64,000 bases of DNA, from the NCBI RefSeq assembly GCF_014646255.1, contig NZ_BMNC01000008.1:1-64000 (forward strand), read 5' to 3'. Numbering within the stretch: position 1 is the first letter of the stretch; each line of letters begins with the position of its first letter. This DNA is from Lentzea pudingi. Its GTDB lineage: Bacteria; Actinomycetota; Actinomycetes; Mycobacteriales; Pseudonocardiaceae. The notes beneath the pieces are model-generated. The model was not told the DNA's origin. It made no database searches and saw only the letters and a program-made list of their open reading frames with translations. Positions 43,476-51,157 of the stretch are shown one piece after another. The translations under genes and the position numbers were made by a program.

Positions 43476-44686
43476 CCACCAAGACCGCGCCCGCACCGGC
43501 CGCCGCCCCGCCGGCCTCGTCCCGCCGGTTCTCGATCAACCTGCGCCAGTCGGGCATCTACGTCGCGTTCGCGTTGATCGTCGTGCTGTTCACCGTGCTG
43601 ACCGACGGCGCGTTGCTGCAGCCGCAGAACATCTCGAACATCATCGTGCAGAATTCCTACGTGCTGATCCTGGCGATCGGCATGATCCTGGTGATCATCG
43701 GCGGGCACATCGACCTGTCGGTCGGCTCGACCGTGGCGCTGACCGGCGCGATCTGCGCGGTGCTGACCGTCCAATGGGGACTTCCCTGGCCGGTGGCGGT
43801 GCTGCTGACGCTGCTCTCGGGCGCGGTCATCGGCGCGGCGCAGGGCTACTGGATCGCGTACTTCGGCATTCCCGCGTTCATCGTGACGCTGGCGGGCATG
43901 CTCGTGTTCCGCGCGCTCACCCTGACCACGCTGGGCAACCAGGGCATCGGGCCGTTCCCCGACGAGATCCGGTCGCTGGCCAACGGATTCACCGGCGGGT
44001 ACCTCGGCAACGTCGGTCTCGGCCCGCTCGGCGGCGCCGACCTGGTGAGCCTGCTCGCCGGACTCGCGTGCGTGGCCGGGTTCGGGTTGTCGCAGTGGCG
44101 CAAGCGCGCGGCCAGGCTCGGGTACGGCCAGGCCGTCGAGCCGTTGCCGGTGTTCGTGCTCAAGATCGTGGGCGTGGCCGTCGTCGTGATGGCCGTCGTC
44201 GTCCAGCTCGCCCGGTTCCGCAACCTGCCGTGGGTGCTGGTGCTGCTCGCCGCACTCGCGCTCGGCTACTCGCTGATGGCGAACAACTCCGTGTTCGGCC
44301 GCCACATCTACTCGATCGGCGGCAACCTGCAGGCCGCCACGCTGTCCGGTGTGAAGGTCAAGGCCGTCACGTTCTGGGTGTTCGTCAACATGGGCGCGCT
44401 CGCGGCCCTCGCCGGCGTGATCTTCGCCGGCCGACTCAACCAGGCGGGCCCGACGGCGGGCATGTCGTTCGAGCTCGACGCCATCGCGGCCGCGTTCATC
44501 GGCGGCGCCGCGGTGCAGGGCGGTGTCGGCAAGGTGGTCGGCGCCATCACCGGCGGCCTGATCATGGGCGTGATCAACAACGGCATGTCGCTGATCGGCG
44601 CGCCCAGCGAGCGCGTGATGCTCGTGAAGGGTCTCGTCCTGCTCATCGCGGTCGCCTACGACGTCTGGACCAAGCGACGCGCCTGA
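43472..44686 (+). CDS. gguB: Sugar ABC transporter permease (GguB-like)
   Basis: This membrane protein of 404 residues has about ten helices and the family segment GHIDLSVGSTVALTGAICA. SLMANNSVFGRHIYSIGGNL and GVKVKAVTFWVFVNMG are also typical of GguB/XylH-type permeases. It is longer than RbsC because of an insert around 150-270, as in GguB. The ATG overlaps the ATPase stop (ATGA). Confidence 0.9.
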   Translation: MTTKTAPAPAAAPPASSRRFSINLRQSGIYVAFALIVVLFTVLTDGALLQPQNISNIIVQNSYVLILAIGMILVIIGGHIDLSVGSTVALTGAICAVLTVQWGLPWPVAVLLTLLSGAVIGAAQGYWIAYFGIPAFIVTLAGMLVFRALTLTTLGNQGIGPFPDEIRSLANGFTGGYLGNVGLGPLGGADLVSLLAGLACVAGFGLSQWRKRAARLGYGQAVEPLPVFVLKIVGVAVVVMAVVVQLARFRNLPWVLVLLAALALGYSLMANNSVFGRHIYSIGGNLQAATLSGVKVKAVTFWVFVNMGALAALAGVIFAGRLNQAGPTAGMSFELDAIAAAFIGGAAVQGGVGKVVGAITGGLIMGVINNGMSLIGAPSERVMLVKGLVLLIAVAYDVWTKRRA

Positions 44687-44723
44687 AGTACCCCCTCCCT
44701 CCCCCGGAAGGCGAACAACAACG

Positions 44724-47700
44724 ATGTTGTCCTCCCTGCGCCATTTCGGAGTCGTCGTGGTCGTGACGGCCGCCCTGCTCCCCGTCACGCCGGCCGCCGC
44801 CGAACCGATGGTTCGGACGGCGGCGAACGCCCTGGCGGTGCCGAACCTCGACGACGTCCGCGGCCACCTCACCCTGCCCACCACCGGCGAGAACGGCACG
44901 ACCGTCACGTGGAGGTCGGCCAACAGCAAGGTGATCACCGCGACCGGTGAGGTGAGCCGGCCTCCCGCGGGGAGCAGGCCCACCAAGGTCGTGCTGACGG
45001 CGAAGGTGAGCCGTGGCAGCCAGAGCACCACGCGCGCGCTCACCGCCACCGTCGTCCCGTTGCCCGTCAAGGAACCGCTGGCGGGCTACAGCTTCTTCTA
45101 CTTCACGGGCGAGGGCAGCCCGATCGGCGAGCAGATCTACGCCGCCGCCAGCAACGGCAACAACCCGCTGGACTTCTCCGAGGTCAACGGCGGCCAGCCG
45201 GTCCTGAAGTCGAGCCTCGGCGAACTGGGCGTGCGCGACCCGTTCATCATGCGCTCCCCCGACGGCGACAGGTTCTACCTGCTGGCAACGGATCTGAAGA
45301 TCAACGGCGGGCGCGGCTGGGACGCGGCCCAGCGCACCGGCAGCCGGTCGATCATGGTGTGGGAGTCGACCGACCTGCGGAACTGGTCGCGCCAGCGCAG
45401 CGTCGAGGTGTCGCCGCCGACCGCGGGCAACACCTGGGCACCGGAGGCGTTCTGGGACGCCAAGCGCGGCCACTACGTCGTCTACTGGGCCTCGAAGCTG
45501 TACGCGGAGAACGATCCCGGCCACGCGGGCAACAGCTACAACCGCATGATGTACGCGACCACGCGCGACTTCGTGACGTTCAGCCCGGCGAAGGTGTGGA
45601 TCGACCCCGGCTACTCGGTCATCGACTCGACCGTCATCGAGCACGGCGGCACCTACTACCGCTACACGAAGGACGAGCGGAACAACTCGTCGTCCTCGCC
45701 GTGCAGCAAGTACATCACCGCCGAGAAGTCCACGGACCTGCTGGACCTCGACTACGACTTCGTCTCCGAGTGCATCGGCAAGGCCACCCCGACCAGCCCC
45801 GGCCTGAGCGCCGGTGAGGGCCCGACGGGTTTCAAGTCCAACACCGAGGACAGGTGGTACCTGTTCATCGACGAGTACGGCGGCCGCGGCTACGTGCCGT
45901 TCGAGACGACCGACCTCGCCTCCGGCAAGTGGACCATGTCCACCGGCGCCCGCCTGCCCGCCTCCCCGCGCCACGGCACGGTGCTGCCGGTGACCCAGGC
46001 CGAGCTGAGCCGGCTCACCGCTGCCCCGGCGCCGGTCAAGGCCGACGCCAAGGGTCTCGTGGCGCACTGGCCGCTCACCGGGTCCGCCGCCGACGCCACC
46101 GGTCACGGCTACGACGGTGTGCTCGCCGGCAACGCCTCCTTCTCCGACGGTTCGCTGTCGCTCGAGGGTGGGCACGTCCAGCTGCCCAACAACATGCTGA
46201 CCGGGGCCGCGGCCGTCACGATCTCCGCCGACGTGCTGGTCGACCGCGGCCAGCAGACGCCCTACTTCCTCTACGGCTTCGGCAACACCGCGTCGAACGG
46301 CGTCGGCAACGGCTACCTGTTCAGCACCGGTGACACCTATCGCAGCGCGATCGCCACCGGCAACTGGTCGACCGAGCAGGGCGTGAACTCCGGCCGCGCA
46401 CTGCCCCGCGACGTCTGGAAGAACGTGACGCTGACGATCGGCGACGGCGTGGAGGTGCTCTACCTCGACGGCGTGGAGGTCGGGCGCAGGACCGGCGTCA
46501 CGGCCAAGCCGTCCGACATCGGCGGCGGGATCACCGCGGCCAACTACCTCGGCCGCTCGGTCTACGAGGCGGACCGGACGCTGCAGGGCCGGATGAAGGA
46601 CGTCCGCCTCTACAACCGGGCGCTGTCCGGCAACGAGGTCGCGGCGCTCCCGTTCAACGCGACCCTGATCCGGTCGGTGGCGCACGACTCGCTCAAGGCG
46701 CCCGCGGTCATCGAGCCGGGCAGCGTCGTGCTCCCGGTCAAGCCGGGCACCGACCTGCGCAGGGTCAAGCTCGACTTCGGGCTCGCCCCCGGTGCGTCGA
46801 TCTCGCCCAGCGGCCCGGTCGACCTGCGCAAGCCCCGCGAGTTCACGGTGAGGTCGGGACGCGAGAGCCGGGTGTGGACGGTCGAGGCGCACGAGATGCG
46901 CAGCCCCGTGCTGCCGGGCCTCAACGCCGACCCGAACATCGTCGCGTTCGGCGACACCTACTACATCTACGCGACCACGGACGGCTTCGACGGCTGGAGC
47001 GGCACGAAGTTCTCCGCCTGGTCCTCGAAGAACCTCGTGGACTGGACCGACGAGGGGGTCATCCTCGACCTCGGCCCGGACGTGAGCTGGGCCGACCGCA
47101 ACGCCTGGGCACCGGCCATCGCCGAACGGAACGGGAAGTACTACTTCTACTTCTGCGCCGAGGCGAAGATCGGCGTCGCGGTGAGCGACTCCCCCACCGG
47201 CCCGTTCGTCGACTCCGGGACACCGCTGGTCGCGCGCAACCCCAGCGGCGGCGGGCAGGCGATCGACCCTGCCGTCTTCGTCGACCGCTCCGGGCAGCCG
47301 TACCTCTACTGGGGCAACGGTGAGGCCTACGTCGTTCCGCTCAACGGTGACATGATCTCCTACGACCCGGCCAAGATCACCCGCCTCACCGGGCTGACGG
47401 ACTTCCGGGAGGGACTGTTCATGGTGGAGCGCAAGGGCACGTACTACCTGAGCTGGTCGGTCGACGACACGCGCAGCGAGGACTACCGCGTCGCCTACGC
47501 GACCGCGCCCAGCCCCACCGGCCCGTTCACGAACCACGGCCTGATCCTGAGCAAGGACGTCAAGCTCGGCGTCAAGGGCACCGGGCACAGCTCGATGCTG
47601 CAGGTGCCGGGCACGGACGACTGGTACCTCGTGTACCACCGCTTCGCCATCCCCGGCGGGGACGGCACGCACCGGGAGACCACGATCGACAGGATGAGGT

Positions 47701-47798
47701 TCGGCCGCGACGGCTCCGTCGTCCCGGTCAAGCCCACCCTGGAAAGCGTCGCACCACAACGGATCCGGCCTCAGCACTGCCGGGCCCTGATCAACTGA
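44724..47798 (+). CDS. Secreted double GH43 glycosidase with LamG domain
   Basis: This protein of 1024 residues has a signal peptide (1-27), an Ig-like beta domain (about 35-115) and a first GH43 propeller (about 120-440; GVRDPFIMRSPDGDRFYLLA). A LamG/concanavalin-like domain (about 445-645), a linker domain (about 650-730) and a second GH43 (about 735-1010; LNADPNIVAFGDTYYIYATT) follow. Both GH43 units keep the N-terminal catalytic Asp. It probably removes arabinose from arabinan, arabinoxylan or arabinogalactan. It lies 37 bp after the importer permease, so released sugar and uptake are likely co-expressed. Tandem GH43 domains in one chain are uncommon. Confidence 0.85.
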   Translation: MLSSLRHFGVVVVVTAALLPVTPAAAEPMVRTAANALAVPNLDDVRGHLTLPTTGENGTTVTWRSANSKVITATGEVSRPPAGSRPTKVVLTAKVSRGSQSTTRALTATVVPLPVKEPLAGYSFFYFTGEGSPIGEQIYAAASNGNNPLDFSEVNGGQPVLKSSLGELGVRDPFIMRSPDGDRFYLLATDLKINGGRGWDAAQRTGSRSIMVWESTDLRNWSRQRSVEVSPPTAGNTWAPEAFWDAKRGHYVVYWASKLYAENDPGHAGNSYNRMMYATTRDFVTFSPAKVWIDPGYSVIDSTVIEHGGTYYRYTKDERNNSSSSPCSKYITAEKSTDLLDLDYDFVSECIGKATPTSPGLSAGEGPTGFKSNTEDRWYLFIDEYGGRGYVPFETTDLASGKWTMSTGARLPASPRHGTVLPVTQAELSRLTAAPAPVKADAKGLVAHWPLTGSAADATGHGYDGVLAGNASFSDGSLSLEGGHVQLPNNMLTGAAAVTISADVLVDRGQQTPYFLYGFGNTASNGVGNGYLFSTGDTYRSAIATGNWSTEQGVNSGRALPRDVWKNVTLTIGDGVEVLYLDGVEVGRRTGVTAKPSDIGGGITAANYLGRSVYEADRTLQGRMKDVRLYNRALSGNEVAALPFNATLIRSVAHDSLKAPAVIEPGSVVLPVKPGTDLRRVKLDFGLAPGASISPSGPVDLRKPREFTVRSGRESRVWTVEAHEMRSPVLPGLNADPNIVAFGDTYYIYATTDGFDGWSGTKFSAWSSKNLVDWTDEGVILDLGPDVSWADRNAWAPAIAERNGKYYFYFCAEAKIGVAVSDSPTGPFVDSGTPLVARNPSGGGQAIDPAVFVDRSGQPYLYWGNGEAYVVPLNGDMISYDPAKITRLTGLTDFREGLFMVERKGTYYLSWSVDDTRSEDYRVAYATAPSPTGPFTNHGLILSKDVKLGVKGTGHSSMLQVPGTDDWYLVYHRFAIPGGDGTHRETTIDRMRFGRDGSVVPVKPTLESVAPQRIRPQHCRALIN

Positions 47799-47811
47799 TA
47801 CGAGGAGTTCG

Positions 47812-48897
47812 ATGTCGCAGCGGGAACCCGAGCTCCGCCGGGAACTGTTCGGCCGGGTCGGCGACGCCGACGTGCACCGGTACGTCCTGGCGTGGCCCGG
47901 CGGGCTCACCGTGCGGATCCTGGACTACGGCGGCGTGATCCAGTCGCTGGAGGCCCCGGACCGCGACGGAGTGCCTGCCAACGTGGTGCTCGGGTTCCCC
48001 GCGCTCGACGACTACGTCGCGAACAACCGGCCGGACGCGGCCAGGGTGTTCTTCGGCGCCGTGATCGGCCGGTACGCCAACCGGATCGCCCGCGGCGCCT
48101 TCACCCTGGACGACGTCCAGCACCAGCTCCCGCTCAACAACGGCCCGAACAGCCTGCACGGCGGACCGGCGGGCTTCGACACACGGGTGTGGTCCGCGAC
48201 CGAGCTGCACGAACCCGACAGCGTGGGCGTGCAGCTCGACCTGGTGAGCCCGGACGGCGACGGCGGCTTCCCCGGCGCCGTGGCGGCGCAGGTGACATAC
48301 CGGCTCGATCGGCACAACCGCCTGAGCATCACCTACCGCGCGACGGCGGACGCGCCGACCGTGCTCAACATGACCAACCACAGCTACTGGAACCTGGCCG
48401 GGGAAGGCAGCGGTGACGTGTGCCGCCAGTCGCTGATGCTCAACGCGAGCCACTACTGCGCGGTCGACGAGAACCTGATCCCGGCCGGCGCTCCCGTGCC
48501 GGTCGACGGGAGCCCGTTCGACTTCCGGCTGCCGACCGCGATCGGCGCCCGCATCGAGGCGTCGCACGACCAGCTGCGCGTCGCGTCGGGCTACGACCAC
48601 AACTGGGTGCTGGACTCCTCCGGCGCCTCCTTCGCCGCGCAGGCGTGCGACCCGGCGTCCGGGCGTCTGCTGACGATGTGGACCACCGAGCCCGGCCTGC
48701 AGTTCTACTCGGGCAACTTCCTGACCGAGGACCTGGTCGGCACCAGCGGGCGCCCGTACGGCCGCAACGCCGGCTTCGCCCTCGAGGCGCAGCACTTCCC
48801 GGACTCGCCGAACCGCCTGGACTTCCCCAGCACGGTGCTGCGGCCCGGGGAGGTCTACCACCAGGAGACGGTGTTCCAACTGTCCACTGCGGACTGA
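47812..48897 (+). CDS. galM: Aldose 1-epimerase
   Basis: This mutarotase of 361 residues has a galactose-mutarotase fold, with GRYANRIARGAF, LNMTNHSYWNLAG (catalytic His) and the later nucleophilic Glu near GFALEAQHFPDSPN. It converts alpha and beta anomers of the sugars brought in by the importer upstream. GAGGAG precedes the ATG, 13 bases after the double GH43. It is probably the last gene of the importer operon. Confidence 0.9.
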   Translation: MSQREPELRRELFGRVGDADVHRYVLAWPGGLTVRILDYGGVIQSLEAPDRDGVPANVVLGFPALDDYVANNRPDAARVFFGAVIGRYANRIARGAFTLDDVQHQLPLNNGPNSLHGGPAGFDTRVWSATELHEPDSVGVQLDLVSPDGDGGFPGAVAAQVTYRLDRHNRLSITYRATADAPTVLNMTNHSYWNLAGEGSGDVCRQSLMLNASHYCAVDENLIPAGAPVPVDGSPFDFRLPTAIGARIEASHDQLRVASGYDHNWVLDSSGASFAAQACDPASGRLLTMWTTEPGLQFYSGNFLTEDLVGTSGRPYGRNAGFALEAQHFPDSPNRLDFPSTVLRPGEVYHQETVFQLSTAD

Positions 48898-48898
48898 C

Positions 48899-49231
48899 TC
48901 ACGCCGCGTGACTGCACGTGGGGCAGGAGCATTCCGCGCACGTGCAGTTCGCGCACGCGTCGGAGCACCCTTCACAGGCGCACTGGGCGTGGTTGCAGGT
49001 CGGGCAATCGCATTCCGAGCAGTCGCACTGCGCGCACGAGTCCGCGCAGTGCGCACACTTGCACTTGTCGCACTCGTCGTAGTGCACTCCGCGATCCGTC
49101 ACGTGTTCACGGTGCACGTGCCCGTCGTGCAGGTAGTCGACGTGGTCGCGGTGCACGACGGCGTCGTGGCCGCAGCCGGGACCGTGCGTGTGGCGGTGTA
49201 GTTCCGCCGGGGCGTGTTCGACAGTCGTCAT
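48899..49231 (-). CDS. Cys/His-rich metallothionein-like protein
   Basis: This protein of 110 residues has about 20 Cys and 15 His. The N-terminal half is His-rich (HTHGPGCGHDAVVHRDHVDY, LHDGHVHREH), resembling a known zinc/cobalt-associated GHxAVxHxDHVDY element. The C-terminal half is a Cys array with an internal duplication: CAQCDCSECDCPTC then CANCTCAECSCPTC, each followed by an HA. It should bind several zinc, copper or cadmium ions. I chose the ATG at 49231 (MTTVEH); an ATG at 49267 adds twelve residues. It is convergent with galM and divergent from the adenylation gene. The function is inferred only from composition. Confidence 0.75.
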   Translation of the reverse strand: MTTVEHAPAELHRHTHGPGCGHDAVVHRDHVDYLHDGHVHREHVTDRGVHYDECDKCKCAHCADSCAQCDCSECDCPTCNHAQCACEGCSDACANCTCAECSCPTCSHAA

Positions 49232-49442
49232 AGGACAGATGCTCATATGCGCAGACGGCCATGACAAACGGAGGAGTGGTCAGTCAGCCTTCCGGGTGAT
49301 GATCAGGCGTGGGCCACATCACTCGTCAAGCCGTTGCGGCACAACATCTTGATCGATTCGCTGTCGATTCGACGACTGATGCGGCTCCCGACGTCTGTGT
49401 CGTTCAAGCTGAGAGGACGGCACCAGCGGAAGGGGTCCTGTC

Positions 49443-50954
49443 ATGGCAGCCGAGTTCCGGGAATCCGCCCTGCGGGAGCTGTCCCTCTCCGATCGCGCGC
49501 TGTTCCGGACGTTCGGTGCGGGGCCGATCCGCACGCCTCCGTTCGACCACGTCCACCACGCCTTCGAGACGCACGCGGCCCGGCGTCCGCACCTGACCGC
49601 CGTGGAACACCTCGGCGAGTCGCTGACCTACGCGGAGCTCGACGCCCGAGCCGGGCTGCTGGCCGAGTTCCTGGTCCGCGCCGGCGTGCGTCCCGGTGAC
49701 CACGTGGGACTGTTCCTGACGCGGTCGATCTCCATGGTGGCCGGCATCCTCGCGGTGCTCAAGGCGGGGGCGGCCTACGTGCCCCAGGACGCGGGCACCA
49801 CGTCCGAGGCCCAGCTGCGGCACGTCGTCCGCACCGCGCGCATCGACGTCGTGCTCACGACGAGCGAGGACGTGCTGCCCGGCCACCTCGCCGAGGTCGT
49901 CGCGATCGACACCCTGCCCGCCGTGAACACGTTCTGCCGCACCATCACCTCCGACTCGGACGTCGCCGCGGTCGTCTTCACCGGCGCCACCGGCGTGCGG
50001 GTCTCCCACACCAACCTGTGCAACCTGCTCCTCACGACTCCGGGATCGCTCGGCATCGCGCCGGGGACGAGGGTGTCGCAACTGCTGGACCTCGCCTGCG
50101 ACCTCGCGATGTGGGAGGTGCTCGGCACGCTCGCGAACGGCGGCACGCTGGTGATCGGCGACGAGCGGACGGCGAGCGAGGTGGACGTCGTGATCGCCAC
50201 CCCGGACGTGCTGTCGTCACTGAACCCCGAAGCGTGTCACCGGGTCCGCACGGTCGCCGTCGCCGGTGAACGGTGCCCGCGGCCGCTGGCCGACACGTGG
50301 TCGAGCCGGGTGGCCTTCCACCACGCGTACGGCCCCACCGAGGTCACCATCGCCGCCACCGTGCAGCGCCGCGACGCGGGCAGCGGGCGGCTCACCATCG
50401 GCAGGCCGGTGCCGAACGCGACCACGTACGTGCTCGACGAGGACCTGTCCCCGCGGCCGATCGGCGGGATCGGGGAGCTGTGGGTGGGCGGCGCGGGTGT
50501 CACCGCGGGCTACGCGGGCGACCTCGACCTGACCTCGCGCCGGTACCGGCCCGACCCGTTCCTCGGCGGGGACCACCTGATGTTCCGCACCGGCGACCTC
50601 GGACGGTGGACCGAGGACGGCGAACTGGAGCACCACGGACGGGCCGGCGACCAGGTCGAGGTGCTCGGGTACCGGTTCGAGCTGAACGCGGTCACCGAGG
50701 CGCTGGAGGGCGCGGCGGGCTGCGAGCGGGCCACGACCCTGGTGCACGACGGCAGGCTCGTCGGGTTCATCAGCCCGGGCACGGCGGCGCCGGACGTGGC
50801 CAGGCGCGCGGTCTCGCAGCGGCTGCCGCACTACTGCGTGCCCACGTTGATCGTGCCGCTCGACACGTTGCCGACCACCGACCGCGGCAGGGTCGACCGG
50901 CGCGCACTCCTGTCCTGCCTGGACGGGCGCCGCTCCCCCGTGGGGCGTTCGTGA
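49443..50954 (+). CDS. Degenerate stand-alone NRPS-type adenylation enzyme
   Basis: This AMP-binding family protein of 503 residues has recognisable A-domain motifs: LTYAELDARA, LKAGAAYVPQD, AYGPTEVTI, IGELWVGGAG and FRTGDLGRW. Two active-site motifs are altered. The A3 phosphate loop (normally TSGTTGxPKG) is FTGATG with the PKG stretch missing. The A10 lysine that contacts the substrate carboxylate is Arg (RGRVDRR). The A4 Asp (CDLAMWEV) is kept. There is no carrier domain and no NRPS module nearby. It may be catalytically inactive, or do only part of the reaction. Its stop overlaps the sigma-4 peptide start (GTGA). Confidence 0.8.
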   Translation: MAAEFRESALRELSLSDRALFRTFGAGPIRTPPFDHVHHAFETHAARRPHLTAVEHLGESLTYAELDARAGLLAEFLVRAGVRPGDHVGLFLTRSISMVAGILAVLKAGAAYVPQDAGTTSEAQLRHVVRTARIDVVLTTSEDVLPGHLAEVVAIDTLPAVNTFCRTITSDSDVAAVVFTGATGVRVSHTNLCNLLLTTPGSLGIAPGTRVSQLLDLACDLAMWEVLGTLANGGTLVIGDERTASEVDVVIATPDVLSSLNPEACHRVRTVAVAGERCPRPLADTWSSRVAFHHAYGPTEVTIAATVQRRDAGSGRLTIGRPVPNATTYVLDEDLSPRPIGGIGELWVGGAGVTAGYAGDLDLTSRRYRPDPFLGGDHLMFRTGDLGRWTEDGELEHHGRAGDQVEVLGYRFELNAVTEALEGAAGCERATTLVHDGRLVGFISPGTAAPDVARRAVSQRLPHYCVPTLIVPLDTLPTTDRGRVDRRALLSCLDGRRSPVGRS

Positions 50955-51157
50955 GCGCGCGGCTCGTCGCCGAAGCGCTGTCGTCACTGGAGCCCGAGCA
51001 CCGGGCGGTGATCGTGCGTGCCTTCTACCGCCGCGAGTCCGTCACCGCCGTGGCGAACGCGCTGGAGCTGCCGGAAAGCACCGTGAAGACTCGGTTGCAC
51101 CACGGCCTGCACGCGTTGAGACGCGCGTTGCGGGACAACGGGGTCATGGAGTCGTGA
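50951..51157 (+). CDS. Stand-alone sigma-70 region 4 peptide
   Basis: This protein of 68 residues is made only of an ECF sigma region 4-like helix-turn-helix: LSSLEPEHRAVIVRAFYRRE, then VANALELPESTVKTRLHHGL, then HALRRALRDNG. No region 2 is present here or just upstream, so it cannot act as a complete sigma factor. It may bind a -35 element as a repressor or a partner factor. The GTG start at 50951 overlaps the adenylation-enzyme stop, implying co-translation. The 3' end overlaps the convergent GH43 gene by 14 bases. Confidence 0.75.
   Translation: MSARLVAEALSSLEPEHRAVIVRAFYRRESVTAVANALELPESTVKTRLHHGLHALRRALRDNGVMES

Noticed and set aside
44643..47909. Long minus-strand frame opposite the double GH43
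   Set aside because: It is antisense to a recognised secreted enzyme and shows no domain or start signal.
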